A stretch of DNA of 64,000 nt from Acidovorax soli. GTDB lineage: Bacteria; Pseudomonadota; Gammaproteobacteria; Burkholderiales; Burkholderiaceae_C. Shown here piece by piece: positions 25,405 through 36,047 of the stretch. The notes under the pieces are model-generated. The model was not told the origin of the DNA. It did not search any database and saw only the letters and a list, made by a program, of their open reading frames with translations. Each line of letters starts with the position of its first letter. Position 1 is the stretch's first letter. The translations under genes and the position numbers were made by a program. The stretch lies in NCBI RefSeq assembly GCF_014207955.1, contig NZ_JACHLK010000005.1, positions 328,172 to 392,171 on the forward strand, given 5' to 3'.

Positions 25405-26199
25405 TTACTGTGCCTGCACGCCCGGTGCGGAGGGCGTGTTGCCGGCCTGCCGGCGGTCGCGCCAGTGGGCAGCGGCGAGCCAAACGGTGGGCACCAGCAC
25501 CAGGGCCAGCGAGATCATCTGGGCGATCGAGCCTTCGGCCAGGTCCTCGGTGTTGGCATGCCACCAGGCGTTGTCGATGCCGGGGATGAGGTTGCCTTCG
25601 GTGAACTCGTGCAGTGCATAGACCACGAGTTGCACGGCGAACACGGCCATGAACCAGGAGGTCACGCGAAAGAAGCGGCCCAGGTTCACGGCGCGGCCAT
25701 AGCGTGTCCAGGCCCAGGCGATGGCGGCGGCCAGCGCCAGGCCGCCGAGGCCGCCCCAGACCATGTAGCCGAGTTCGGCGCTGCTGGCCAGCGAGGCCAG
25801 CATGGTGGCGGTTTCCACCCCTTCACGGCCCACCATGAACAGGGCGAACAGGAACACGGCCAGCCAGGCCTGCGGGCCTTCGAGCACGCTGGCGCGGTCG
25901 ATGCGGGCTGCAATCTCCTGCCCCATGCCCTTGCCGGCACTGCGCATGTGCACCACGCACCAGGCCACGGCGGCGGCGGCCACCAGGGCCATCACGCCTT
26001 CGGCCACGGGCGAGAGCGCACCCACGCGCGACAGCACCCAGCCCAGGCCCAGCGAGAGCAGCAGGGCGACCACCACGCCGGCACGCAGTGGCGTCAGGAG
26101 GTGCAGGCGCCCGGTCTTGCGCAGGTACAGGGTGGCGATGGCCACGACCAGAAGGGCTTCGAGCCCTTCGCGGAAACAGATGAGCAGGGTCTGGAACAT
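25405..26199 (-). CDS. FTR1-family high-affinity iron permease (EfeU-like)
   Basis: Predicted 264 aa with about seven membrane helices. The two FTR1 signature motifs are present: REGLE at residues 10-14 and REGVE at 125-129, whose Glu residues bind iron during passage through the inner membrane. Fungal FTR1 works with a multicopper oxidase and bacterial EfeU with EfeO/EfeB; none of these partners is in the window, so it may act alone or with genes elsewhere. A Fur-box-like inverted repeat lies 145 bases upstream, consistent with iron repression. Confidence 0.92.
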   Translation of the reverse strand: MFQTLLICFREGLEALLVVAIATLYLRKTGRLHLLTPLRAGVVVALLLSLGLGWVLSRVGALSPVAEGVMALVAAAAVAWCVVHMRSAGKGMGQEIAARIDRASVLEGPQAWLAVFLFALFMVGREGVETATMLASLASSAELGYMVWGGLGGLALAAAIAWAWTRYGRAVNLGRFFRVTSWFMAVFAVQLVVYALHEFTEGNLIPGIDNAWWHANTEDLAEGSIAQMISLALVLVPTVWLAAAHWRDRRQAGNTPSAPGVQAQ

Positions 26200-26343
26200 G
26201 GATTCAGGTCTTTGCTATGGATGGTGAGCCGATCCGCCCGGGGGCGAAACCTGGCTCTTATGACCGGTTCGGAGGGAATTGGCAGCAGTGGCCAAGGCGG
26301 TGCCGCAGGGCACTGGCAGCGCCCGCGGCCCGCGGATTATGCG

Positions 26344-26362
26344 CTTAACGAGAATCAATCTC
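26344..26362 (-). promoter_or_regulatory. Fur-box-like operator between FTR1 and ahpC
   Basis: AACGAGA (26347-26353) and TCTCGTT (26359-26365) form a perfect inverted repeat with a five-base centre. The 19-base window matches about 13 of 19 Fur consensus positions. It lies in the 357-base divergent gap between FTR1 and ahpC, closer to FTR1. The gap also holds a possible OxyR-type site and no further gene. Confidence 0.6.
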
Positions 26363-26442
26363 GTTTGGATTATTTGACATGGCACAAGGGCCGTGTCGGC
26401 GGCCGCCACGCGGCCAAGGCGACGGTAGGGCATTGTCTTGAT

Positions 26443-26479
26443 ATAGTCACAGCCAATTGATTCAATCAAATCAATTAAT
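26443..26479 (+). promoter_or_regulatory. Possible OxyR-type site upstream of ahpC
   Basis: Four tetranucleotides at exact seven-base spacing (ATAG, CAAT, ATCA, TAAT) follow the layout of the OxyR motif ATAG-N7-CTAT-N7-ATAG-N7-CTAT. Only the first is exact and the others match 2 or 3 of 4. The surrounding 35 bases are unusually AT-rich with repeated ATTGAT words. ahpC is a classic OxyR target, which is the main reason to suspect it. Confidence 0.3.
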
Positions 26480-26556
26480 TGGATTGATGGCCTTCCAGGG
26501 CCTAAACTTCATTCCGTAGTCAGTTCACAACCCACCTTTTATTTAAGGAAACAGCA

Positions 26557-27132
26557 ATGTCCCTGATCAACACGCAAGTTCAACCCTTCAAGACCACCGC
26601 CTTCGTCAACCGCAATGGCAAGGGCGAGTTCATCGACCTGACCGAAGCCGACCTGAAGGGCAAGTGGTCCGTGCTGATCTTCATGCCTGCCGCCTTCACC
26701 TTCAACTGCCCCACCGAAATCGAAGACGCGGCCGACAACTACCCCGAGTTCCAGAAGGCTGGCACCGAGGTCTACATCGTCACGACCGACACGCACTTCT
26801 CGCACAAGGTGTGGCACGAAACCTCGCCTGCCGTGGGCAAGGCCAAGTTCCCCCTGGTCGGCGACCCAACGCACCAGCTGACCAACGCCTTCGGCGTGCA
26901 CATCCCTGAAGAAGGCCTGGCACTGCGCGGCACCTTCGTGATCAACCCCGACGGCATCATCAAGACCGCTGAAATCCACTCCAACGAAATCGCCCGCGAC
27001 GTCAAGGAAACCGTGCGCAAGCTCAAGGCTGCCCAGTACACCGCCGCCCACCCCGGCGAAGTCTGCCCCGCCAAGTGGAACGACGGCGCCAAGACCCTGG
27101 CTCCTTCGCTGGACCTGGTCGGCAAGATCTGA
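26557..27132 (+). CDS. ahpC: Alkyl hydroperoxide reductase subunit C (2-Cys peroxiredoxin)
   Basis: Predicted 191 aa. The peroxidatic Cys51 lies in FTFNCPTEIED and the resolving Cys170 in GEVCPAKWNDG, the AhpC arrangement; GTFVINPDG and the C-terminal helix are also present. It reduces hydrogen peroxide and organic peroxides in the cytoplasm and is recycled by AhpF, whose gene follows in the same direction. A TTTAAGGAAA ribosome site precedes the ATG. Placement beside FTR1 and bacterioferritin fits coupling of iron uptake to peroxide defence. A terminator hairpin lies between ahpC and ahpF, which would favour more AhpC than AhpF. Confidence 0.96.
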   Translation: MSLINTQVQPFKTTAFVNRNGKGEFIDLTEADLKGKWSVLIFMPAAFTFNCPTEIEDAADNYPEFQKAGTEVYIVTTDTHFSHKVWHETSPAVGKAKFPLVGDPTHQLTNAFGVHIPEEGLALRGTFVINPDGIIKTAEIHSNEIARDVKETVRKLKAAQYTAAHPGEVCPAKWNDGAKTLAPSLDLVGKI

Positions 27133-27173
27133 TCGGCTGATTGCATCGGCACGGCGGCCTCAAGGCCGCCCCC

Positions 27174-27222
27174 AGCCGGACAGCGTCGTGGCGCGTGTGC
27201 GCCATGCCGTCCGGCTTTTTTT
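27174..27222 (+). terminator. Terminator or attenuator between ahpC and ahpF
   Basis: AGCCGGAC (27174-27181) pairs with GTCCGGCT (27209-27216), followed by seven T residues. The loop itself contains further pairing (GGCGCG..CGCC). A second hairpin, GGCGGCC-TCAA-GGCCGCC, precedes it at 27153-27170. Partial read-through would give a lower dose of ahpF. Confidence 0.78.
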
Positions 27223-27315
27223 CGCCCATTTTTTCTTACGCACTGTTGCGGTACGGGGCTTGCCACAAGCGCCCCGAGCCCCCAACCTGTACCTATAAAT
27301 CGAAAGGACACCACC

Positions 27316-28923
27316 ATGCTCGACGACCAACTCAAGACCCAGCTTGCCGCCTACCTGGAGCGCGTGACGCAGCCGTTCGAACTGGTGGCTTCCCTGGACG
27401 AGAGCGAGACCTCCCGCGACATGCTGGAGCTGCTCCGGACCATCCAGTCCCTGCGCAGCGACAAGATCAGCCTGCGCACCGATGGCCAGGACGCCCGCAC
27501 GCCTTCGTTCAGCCTGCAGCGCGTGGGCAGCACGAATTCGCTGCGCTTTGCCGGCCTGCCCCTGGGCCATGAGTTCACCTCGCTGGTGCTGGCCCTGCTG
27601 TGGACCGGCGGCCACCCGCCCAAGGTCGAGCCCGAGGTGATCGAGCAGATTGCCGCGCTGGACGGCGACTTCAGCTTCGACGTCTACATGAGCCTGACCT
27701 GCCACAACTGCCCGGACGTGGTGCAGGCGCTGTCGCTCATGTCCATCGTCAACCCCAAGATCAAGACCACGGTGATCGAAGGCGGCGCCTTCCAGAAGGA
27801 AGTGACCGAGCGTGAGATCATGGCCGTGCCCATGGTGTTCATGAACGGCCAGGTGTTCGCCTCAGGCCGCATGTCGGTCGAAGAGATCGTGGCCAAGCTC
27901 GATACCGGTGCTGCCGCCCGTGATGCGGCCAAGCTGTCGGCCAAGGCACCCTACGACGTGCTCATCGTCGGCGGCGGCCCTGCCGGTGCCGCAGCTGCGG
28001 TGTACGCTGCTCGCAAGGGCATCCGCACCGGTGTGGCGGCCGAGCGCTTTGGCGGCCAGGTCAACGACACACTGGCCATCGAGAACTACATCTCGGTGCT
28101 CGAGACCGACGGCCCCAAGTTCGCCGCCGCACTCGAAGCCCATACCCGCGCCTACGACGTGGACATCATGAACCTGCAGCGCGCTGACAAGCTGATCCCG
28201 GCCTCGGAACCCGGTGGCCTGGTCGGTGTGCAACTGGCCAACGGCGCCACGCTGCAATCGAAGACGGTGATCCTGTCCACCGGCGCGCGCTGGCGCAATG
28301 TCAATGTGCCCGGCGAAGCCGAGTACAAGAACAAGGGCGTGGCCTATTGCCCGCACTGCGATGGCCCGCTGTTCAAGGGCAAGCGCGTGTCCGTCATCGG
28401 CGGCGGCAACTCGGGTGTCGAGGCGGCCATCGACCTGGCCGGCATCGTGGCCCATGTCACGCTGATCGAGTTCGCCGACCAGCTCAAGGCCGACGCCGTG
28501 CTGGTCAACAAGCTCAAGAGCCTGCCCAATGTGGTGGTGCACACCAATGCGCAGACCACCGAGATCACCGGCGCCGATGGCAAGGTCAATGGCCTCAGGT
28601 ACAAGGACCGGGCGACGGGCGAAGAGCACCTGGTGGCGCTCGAAGGCGTGTTTGTGCAGATCGGCCTGGTGCCCAACACCGAATGGCTCAAGGGCACGGT
28701 GGAGCTGTCGAAGTTCGGCGAGGTCATCGTCGACGCGCACGGCCGCACCAACCTGCCCGGCGTGTTCGCTGCGGGCGACTGCACCACCGTGCCGTTCAAG
28801 CAGATCGTGATCGCCGCAGGCGATGGATCCAAGGCCGCATTGAGCGCCTTCGACCACCTGATCCGCATGCCGGTGGTGGCCAAGGCCACGGCCGAAGCCG
28901 TTCCCGAGGCGGTGGCTGCGTAA
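27316..28923 (+). CDS. ahpF: Alkyl hydroperoxide reductase subunit F (NADH-dependent)
   Basis: Predicted 535 aa, close to the usual ~520. It has an N-terminal double-thioredoxin-fold domain with C129-H-N-C132 ([10 protein letters not shown]). A thioredoxin-reductase-like flavoprotein follows, with FAD motif GGGPAG (219-224), redox pair C345-P-H-C348 and NAD motif GGGNSG (362-367), ending [28 protein letters not shown]. Electrons pass from NADH through FAD and the two dithiols to AhpC. A GAAAGGA site precedes the ATG. The N-terminal pair CHNC is the AhpF form. The gene ends at a strong bidirectional terminator. Confidence 0.96.
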   Translation: MLDDQLKTQLAAYLERVTQPFELVASLDESETSRDMLELLRTIQSLRSDKISLRTDGQDARTPSFSLQRVGSTNSLRFAGLPLGHEFTSLVLALLWTGGHPPKVEPEVIEQIAALDGDFSFDVYMSLTCHNCPDVVQALSLMSIVNPKIKTTVIEGGAFQKEVTEREIMAVPMVFMNGQVFASGRMSVEEIVAKLDTGAAARDAAKLSAKAPYDVLIVGGGPAGAAAAVYAARKGIRTGVAAERFGGQVNDTLAIENYISVLETDGPKFAAALEAHTRAYDVDIMNLQRADKLIPASEPGGLVGVQLANGATLQSKTVILSTGARWRNVNVPGEAEYKNKGVAYCPHCDGPLFKGKRVSVIGGGNSGVEAAIDLAGIVAHVTLIEFADQLKADAVLVNKLKSLPNVVVHTNAQTTEITGADGKVNGLRYKDRATGEEHLVALEGVFVQIGLVPNTEWLKGTVELSKFGEVIVDAHGRTNLPGVFAAGDCTTVPFKQIVIAAGDGSKAALSAFDHLIRMPVVAKATAEAVPEAVAA

Positions 28924-28940
28924 GGCCAACCTGCGTTCCG

Positions 28941-28972
28941 AAAAAAAGGGAGCCTCCGGGCTCCCTTTTTTT
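28941..28972. terminator. Bidirectional intrinsic terminator between ahpF and a receptor gene
   Basis: GGGAGCC (28948-28954) pairs with GGCTCCC (28959-28965) around TCCG, with seven A residues before and seven T residues after. It therefore works on both strands and separates the convergent ahpF and TonB receptor genes. Confidence 0.92.
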
Positions 28973-28981
28973 CGTGCTCCG

Positions 28982-31006
<2,025 letters not shown>

Positions 31007-31033
31007 GCGGTCCTCGGTGCTGTTGTATGTTCT

Positions 31034-31061
31034 AAATGAGAATGAAACCCGTTTATCATTT
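31034..31061. promoter_or_regulatory. Fur-like operator in the receptor/AraC divergent gap
   Basis: AAATGAGAATG on one side and TTTATCATTT on the other form a partly symmetric AT-rich stretch. It resembles two facing Fur half-sites (TGAGAAT and, on the minus strand, TGATAAA). It lies between the starts of the TonB receptor (31006, minus) and the AraC regulator (31090, plus), so it could control both. Confidence 0.48.
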
Positions 31062-31089
31062 CACGCTTACGCCCCCTTGGGCTGCCGCC

Positions 31090-32112
31090 ATGTTGGATAT
31101 CCACCCAGAAAGCTTTGCGCTGTGCCCAGAAATGCCCGTGCTCGGGCTGCCCGAGCTCACGCGCAACCTGCACCTGCTGGGGGGCGACTACCAGGTCGCC
31201 GGCATGCAGGCGGCGCCGAGCGAGGTGCTGCGCGGCCGCATGGAAACCCTGGAGCTGCGCCCGGGTCTGGTGCTTTACCGCACCGAGCTGCAGGACCTGT
31301 GCACGCTGCGCACCTCCAACCTGCTGTTGCCTGGCCTCAAGCTGTGCATGCTGGTGCAGGGCAGCTCCGAGCTGTCGTACGGGCGGCGCAGCTTTGTGCT
31401 CGGCCCGCAGGGCGGGCGCAGCGCGGCCGCCCTGGTCGCGCTGGCCGAGCCCGACCGCTTCACGCGCCACTGGCAGAGCGGGCGCGCCGAACGCAAGGTC
31501 TCGCTCACGCTGATGCCCGAGTGGCTGGAGGCCAACGGCGTGGCCCATGGCGCCGTGCAGGCCTTTTGCCGCCAGCACCTGGCCGTGGCGCCCTGGCAGC
31601 CCTCGGCGCGCGCCATGGCGCTGGCCGACCAGATCGGCCGCCCGCCCGAGATGGATCCCGCCCTGCGCCGCTTGTGGCTGGAGAGCCGTTGCCTGGACAT
31701 CGTGGTCGAGGCGCTGGACGTGATCGCGCGCCAGGGCACAGGCTCGGCAGAAGGGGCTGCGCCCCCCGCGCGGCACGGCGCATTGGATGCGCGCAGCCAC
31801 CGCCGCCTGCGCGCGCTGCGCGACTTCCTGGACAGCGGGGAGGCCGATGCCATGCCCCTGGCCGCCATCGCGCGCCATGCGGGCATGAGCGCGGCCCACC
31901 TGCAGCGCCACTTTCCCAAGGTCGGTGGTACCTCGGTGGTGGACTACCTGCGCCAGCGCCGCCTGCTGCGCGCGCGCCAGGCGCTGGAGCGCGGCGAGGC
32001 CGATGTGGCGGGCGCCGCCGCCCTGGCCGGCTACGCCAGCGCGGCCAATTTTGCGACCGCGTTCCGCCGCGTGTTCGGCATCACGCCGCGGCAGGCGCGC
32101 CAGCGGCTGTAA
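31090..32112 (+). CDS. AraC-family transcriptional regulator (PchR/YbtA-like)
   Basis: Predicted 340 aa from ATG 31090; an in-frame ATG at 31036 lies inside the operator and is unlikely. The C-terminal ~100 residues hold two AraC helix-turn-helix motifs (MPLAAIARHAGMSAAHLQRHFPKVGGTSVVDYLRQRRLLRARQAL and VAGAAALAGYASAANFATAFRRVFGITPRQARQ). The N-terminal part (LRGRMETLELRPGLVLYRTELQDL) resembles PchR-type siderophore sensors. Such regulators activate receptor genes when the ferric siderophore enters the cell and are themselves Fur-repressed. It lies between a receptor gene and the heme operon, most likely serving the divergent receptor. Confidence 0.9.
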   Translation: MLDIHPESFALCPEMPVLGLPELTRNLHLLGGDYQVAGMQAAPSEVLRGRMETLELRPGLVLYRTELQDLCTLRTSNLLLPGLKLCMLVQGSSELSYGRRSFVLGPQGGRSAAALVALAEPDRFTRHWQSGRAERKVSLTLMPEWLEANGVAHGAVQAFCRQHLAVAPWQPSARAMALADQIGRPPEMDPALRRLWLESRCLDIVVEALDVIARQGTGSAEGAAPPARHGALDARSHRRLRALRDFLDSGEADAMPLAAIARHAGMSAAHLQRHFPKVGGTSVVDYLRQRRLLRARQALERGEADVAGAAALAGYASAANFATAFRRVFGITPRQARQRL

Positions 32113-32150
32113 AAGGGTTCTGCAAGGGCACAGACGGAGACAGGTCAATA

Positions 32151-32169
32151 CGTATTGATAATTATTCTC
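32151..32169 (+). promoter_or_regulatory. Fur box upstream of the heme uptake operon
   Basis: The stretch containing TTGATAATTATTCTCA matches about 14 of 19 Fur consensus positions, with the core TGATAAT intact. A TATAAT hexamer follows at 32171-32176 and probably serves as the -10, so Fur binding would block the promoter. The receptor start codon is about 100 bases downstream. Confidence 0.72.
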
Positions 32170-32275
32170 ATATAATGACCCGATAGCCAGCCACTGCCAG
32201 CCCCACTTTCCCGGGGATTTCCGGCGCCCGAAGCCAGCTCTGTTCCAACCCCGATTCAGAGAAAAGGTTTCCCCT

Positions 32276-34519
32276 GTGGCGCACCCGACCGACAACTCCC
32301 CCCGTTTCGCACTCCGCCCGCTGGCCCTGCTGGCCGCGCTGGCATGTGCCTCTTTCACGGGCGCCCAGGCGCAGACCGCGGGCAGCGAGCCCGTGCAGCT
32401 GGTTGCGGCCGGCCCCGCGCTCAAGGAGGTGGTGATCAGCGGCTCGCGCAGCGAGCAGAACCCCGACGAGCTGCCCATGAGCATCGACGTGATCAACGCG
32501 CGTGCGCTCGAAGAGGGCCAGGTGCGCGACATCCGCGATGCGGCGCGCGAGCTTCCCAACGTGTCGGTCACGCGCTCGCCCGCGCGCTTCTCGCTGGCCA
32601 GCGGCTCCACAGGGCGCGAACAGAACGCGGGCTTCAACATCCGCGGCCTGGACGGCAACCGCGTGCTCATGATGGTGGACGGCATCCGCCTGCCGCGCAG
32701 CTACGTGTTCAGCGCCAACGCCTTCGGCCGCGACTACCTGGACATGGGCCTGCTGCAGCGCATTGAGGTGGTGCGCGGCGCCACCTCGGCGCTGTACGGC
32801 TCGGATGGCATGGCCGGCCTGGTGAACTTCATCACCGTGGACCCCGAGAACTTCCTCAAGGACGGCAAGGCCCTGGGCGGCCAGGTCAGCGCCGGCTACG
32901 ATGGGGATGACCATGGCAAGCGCCTGGGCGCCACGGTGGCGGGCCGCGTCAACGACGCGGTGCAGTGGCTGGTGGCCGGCAGCGTGAACCGCTCGCGCGA
33001 GCTCGACAACATGGGCACCAACGATGCGGCCAACGCCGACCGCACCCTGCCCAACCCGCAGAAGGACCAGGGCGGCGCCTTGCTGGCCAAGGTGGTGCTC
33101 ACCCCCGGTGGCGGCCAGCGCCACGCCTTCACGCTGGAGCATGTGGACAAGACCTCCGACTACGAGCTGCTCACCGCGCGCTCCAAGCCGCCGCTGGCCG
33201 CCACGTCCACGCTGTCGTCCAATTCCTCCACCGACATGCAGCGCACGCGCGCCACCTGGGAGGGCAGCTGGCACCTGAACACCGGCTTTGCCGACGACGT
33301 GAAGGCCACGCTGAGCTACCAGGACGCGCATTCGCGCGAATACGCCTTCGAGGACCGCAACACTGCCGCCGACCGCGTGCGCGACGTGACCTACGACGAG
33401 CGCAGCTGGCAGGCCAACCTGCAGGGCAGCAAGGTGCTGCGCGGCAGCGGCAGCCTGGTGCAGAAGATCACCTACGGCCTGGACTACGCGGCCGCCAAGG
33501 TCACCAACCTGCAGGACGGCGTGACGCCGCCCGTGGGCGAGACCTTCCCGCTCAAGCGCTTCCCCGACACCAACGAGACCAGCGCCGCGCTGTACGTGCA
33601 GGACGAGATCGTGAGCGGCCCCTTCAGCGTGACGCCCGGCGTGCGCTTCGACAGCTTCCGCATCAAGGCCGACCAGACCGGCTTTGGCGCACAGGCGGTC
33701 TCGCTCTCGGGCAACGCCACCTCGCCCAAGCTCGGCGTGCTGTACCGCGCCAATGAGGCCTGGAGCGTGTTCGGCAACTATGCGGCGGGCTTCCGCGCGC
33801 CCAACGCCGGCCAGGTCAACGCCTTCTTCGAGAACCCGGTCAGCAACTACAAGACGGTGCCCAACGGCAACCTCAAGCCCGAGAAGAGCCAGAACTTCGA
33901 GCTCGGCGTGCGCGGCCGCATGGACATGCTGTCCATCGAGGCCGCCGCTTTCACCGGCCGCTACAAGGACTTCATCGAAGACCTGCGCCAGGTGGGCGGC
34001 ACGGGCGCGCCGGGCAACCCGCTGGTGTTCCAGTCGGTCAACATCGGCCGCGTCAAGCTCAACGGCATCGAGGTCAAGGGCGATGTGCGCTGGGGCAAGC
34101 TGGCGGGTGGCCAGCTGAGCACGCCCTTCGCCTACGGCCAGACGCGCGGGCGCGACACCGCCACCGGCAAGCCCGTCAACACCGTGGACCCTTCGCGCCT
34201 GACGGCCGGCCTGCGCTACGACACCAGCGCCTTCATGGTGCGCCTGGACATGACGCATGCCGCCGCCAAGAAGGCCGAGGACGTGACCCTGGCCACGGGC
34301 AGCACGCAGTTCCTCACGCCGTCCTACACGGTGCTCGACCTGTCGGGCCAGTGGCGCATCCGCAAGGACCTGCGCCTGAACGCCGGCATCTACAACCTGA
34401 CCGACAAGAAGCACTGGCGCTGGGCCGACGTGCGCGGCCTGGCCGCCAATGCCAGCTTCATCGACGCCTACAGCCAGCCCGGCCGCTCCGTGCGCGTCTC
34501 GCTGGTCGCGGACTTCTGA
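32276..34519 (+). CDS. TonB-dependent heme/hemoglobin receptor (HmuR/BhuR-like)
   Basis: Predicted 747 aa from a GTG start preceded by GAGAAAAGG; signal peptide ends near FTGAQAQ. The plug has LPMSIDVINARALEEGQVRDIRDAARELPNV, FNIRGLDGNRVLMMVDGIRLP and LLQRIEVVRGATSALYGSDGMAGLVNFIT, the heme/transferrin/lactoferrin receptor pattern. A FRAP box (506-509) and an NPNL-like NGNLKPE (530-536) are present, but there is no His between them, where HemR-type receptors carry an essential one. It ends LVADF. It is the first gene of the heme operon, preceded by a Fur box. Confidence 0.93.
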   Translation: MAHPTDNSPRFALRPLALLAALACASFTGAQAQTAGSEPVQLVAAGPALKEVVISGSRSEQNPDELPMSIDVINARALEEGQVRDIRDAARELPNVSVTRSPARFSLASGSTGREQNAGFNIRGLDGNRVLMMVDGIRLPRSYVFSANAFGRDYLDMGLLQRIEVVRGATSALYGSDGMAGLVNFITVDPENFLKDGKALGGQVSAGYDGDDHGKRLGATVAGRVNDAVQWLVAGSVNRSRELDNMGTNDAANADRTLPNPQKDQGGALLAKVVLTPGGGQRHAFTLEHVDKTSDYELLTARSKPPLAATSTLSSNSSTDMQRTRATWEGSWHLNTGFADDVKATLSYQDAHSREYAFEDRNTAADRVRDVTYDERSWQANLQGSKVLRGSGSLVQKITYGLDYAAAKVTNLQDGVTPPVGETFPLKRFPDTNETSAALYVQDEIVSGPFSVTPGVRFDSFRIKADQTGFGAQAVSLSGNATSPKLGVLYRANEAWSVFGNYAAGFRAPNAGQVNAFFENPVSNYKTVPNGNLKPEKSQNFELGVRGRMDMLSIEAAAFTGRYKDFIEDLRQVGGTGAPGNPLVFQSVNIGRVKLNGIEVKGDVRWGKLAGGQLSTPFAYGQTRGRDTATGKPVNTVDPSRLTAGLRYDTSAFMVRLDMTHAAAKKAEDVTLATGSTQFLTPSYTVLDLSGQWRIRKDLRLNAGIYNLTDKKHWRWADVRGLAANASFIDAYSQPGRSVRVSLVADF

Positions 34520-34566
34520 CCGGGCGAGCTTTCTTCGAACCCATCCCATCGCGCAAGGAGACAGAC

Positions 34567-34914
34567 ATGAGCCATGCACCCGATACGCCCGCATCCAGCG
34601 GCCACTGCGACGAGGAATACAGCCTGCCCTGCGCCGAGGCGCTGCTGGCCGGCACCCTGGCGCTGATGACGGGCTATGTGCAGGCCTGCTGCGACAGCCA
34701 CCGCGATGCCATGGGCCGCAAGATCACTGCCAACCTGCAGATGCTGGCCGATGCCGAGGGCTTCACGCCGCACTTTCGCACCGTGGTGTGGAGCCTGCAG
34801 GGCCGCTGGGCCCAGCAGTGCGCGGGCCCCGCGGCCGATGCCGCCAGCGCCGCGCTGTCGGCTGCCGAGCAGCGCCGTGCGCTGTGGATCGCCGCCCCCG
34901 AGACCGTTCAATGA
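34567..34914 (+). CDS. Cys-rich hypothetical protein of the heme uptake operon
   Basis: Predicted 115 aa with a good AAGGAG site; no signal peptide or membrane helix, so probably cytoplasmic. It has five cysteines (GHCDEEY, LPCAEA, ACCDSH, QQCAG) and a largely helical pattern, for example ALLAGTLALMTGYVQA and GRKITANLQMLADAEGFTPHF. I do not recognise a family with a known function. Its stop overlaps the start of the heme-degrading factor gene as ATGA, so it is made together with it. A role in heme or iron sensing, or delivery to HmuS, is possible but unproven. Confidence 0.8.
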   Translation: MSHAPDTPASSGHCDEEYSLPCAEALLAGTLALMTGYVQACCDSHRDAMGRKITANLQMLADAEGFTPHFRTVVWSLQGRWAQQCAGPAADAASAALSAAEQRRALWIAAPETVQ

Positions 34915-36047
34915 CGCGCATGACTTCTTCTTCCTTCACCCCCGACCCCAACGGCGTGCGCCTGCAGACCGCGCCCGCCATCCGCGAACAGTTTGCTGCC
35001 GTGCGCGCCACGGGCAAGCGTGCCAAAGAGGCCGCCGAAGCCCTGGGCCTGTCCGAAGGCGCAGCCATCGCCGCGCATGCGGGCGAGCATGAATACCCGC
35101 TCAAGGCCGTGCCGCTGCAGGGCTCGTGGCTGCAGCTGCTGCAGGCGCTCGAAGCCTGCGGCCCGCTGATGGCGCTCACGCGCAACGAGGGCGTGGTGCA
35201 CGAGAAGACCGGGGTCTATACCAACATTTCGGCCACGGGGCCGGTGGGCATCGCCCTGAGCGAAGACATCGACCTGCGCCTGTTCTTCGCGCAGTGGCAT
35301 GCGGGCTTTGCCGTCACCGAGGCGGCCGCCGACCCGGCGCGCCCGGCGCAGCGCAGCCTGCAGTTCTTCAATGCCCACGGGCGTGCGGTGCACAAGGTCT
35401 TTGTGCGCGAGGCCACCGACCTGGCCGCACTCGATGCGGTGGTGCAGCGCTTTGCCCAGCCCAGTGCGGGCTACGTCTTCGGTGCGCCGCCAGCGGCCGA
35501 AGTGCCTCGGCCCGATGCCGAGATCGACGCTGCGGGCCTGCGCGAAGGCTGGGCCGCGATGCAGGACACGCACGAATTCTTCGGCCTGATCCGGAAGTTC
35601 GCGGTGGAGCGCCAGCAGAGCTTTCGCCTGGTGGAGGGGCAGTTTGCCTGGCGCCTGGCGAAGGAATCCGTCACCGCCGTGCTGCAGCAGGCGGCCGCGG
35701 GTGGCCTGCCCATCATGGTCTTCGTGGGCAGCGGCGGCTGCATCCAGATCCACACGGGGCCCGTCACCAACATCAAGCCGCTCGATACGCCGGGCGGCGC
35801 GCAGTGGATCAATGTGCTCGACCCCGGCTTCAACCTGCACCTGCGCACCGACATGGTGGCCAGCGTGTGGCTGGTGGAAAAGCCCACGGCCGACGGCGTG
35901 GTGACCTCGGTCGAGGCCTTTGACCATGCGGGCGAGCTGATGGCCATGTTCTTCGGCGCACGCAAGCCCGGTCAGGCCGAGCTGCAGGGCTGGCGCGACC
36001 TGGTCGCGGGCCTGCCACGGCAGCAGGAGCTGGCCCATGCTGCGTGA
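34911..36047 (+). CDS. hmuS: Hemin-degrading/heme-transfer factor (HemS/ChuS family)
   Basis: Predicted 378 aa, slightly longer than the ~345 of ChuS/HemS. The two tandem repeats of the family are visible: first RNEGVVHEKTGVYTNI..GIALSEDIDLRLFFAQWHAGFAV..SLQFFNAHGRAVHKVFVRE; second FVGSGGCIQIHTGPVTNIKPLDTPGGAQWINVLDPGFNLHLRTDMVASVWLVEKPTADG..SVEAFDHAGELMAMFFG. It takes heme from the ABC importer and breaks it down or passes it on in the cytoplasm. It overlaps both neighbours (ATGA upstream, 11 bases downstream with hmuT), so the operon is tightly coupled. ATG 34920 (MTSSS) is an alternative start. Confidence 0.93.
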   Translation: MTRMTSSSFTPDPNGVRLQTAPAIREQFAAVRATGKRAKEAAEALGLSEGAAIAAHAGEHEYPLKAVPLQGSWLQLLQALEACGPLMALTRNEGVVHEKTGVYTNISATGPVGIALSEDIDLRLFFAQWHAGFAVTEAAADPARPAQRSLQFFNAHGRAVHKVFVREATDLAALDAVVQRFAQPSAGYVFGAPPAAEVPRPDAEIDAAGLREGWAAMQDTHEFFGLIRKFAVERQQSFRLVEGQFAWRLAKESVTAVLQQAAAGGLPIMVFVGSGGCIQIHTGPVTNIKPLDTPGGAQWINVLDPGFNLHLRTDMVASVWLVEKPTADGVVTSVEAFDHAGELMAMFFGARKPGQAELQGWRDLVAGLPRQQELAHAA

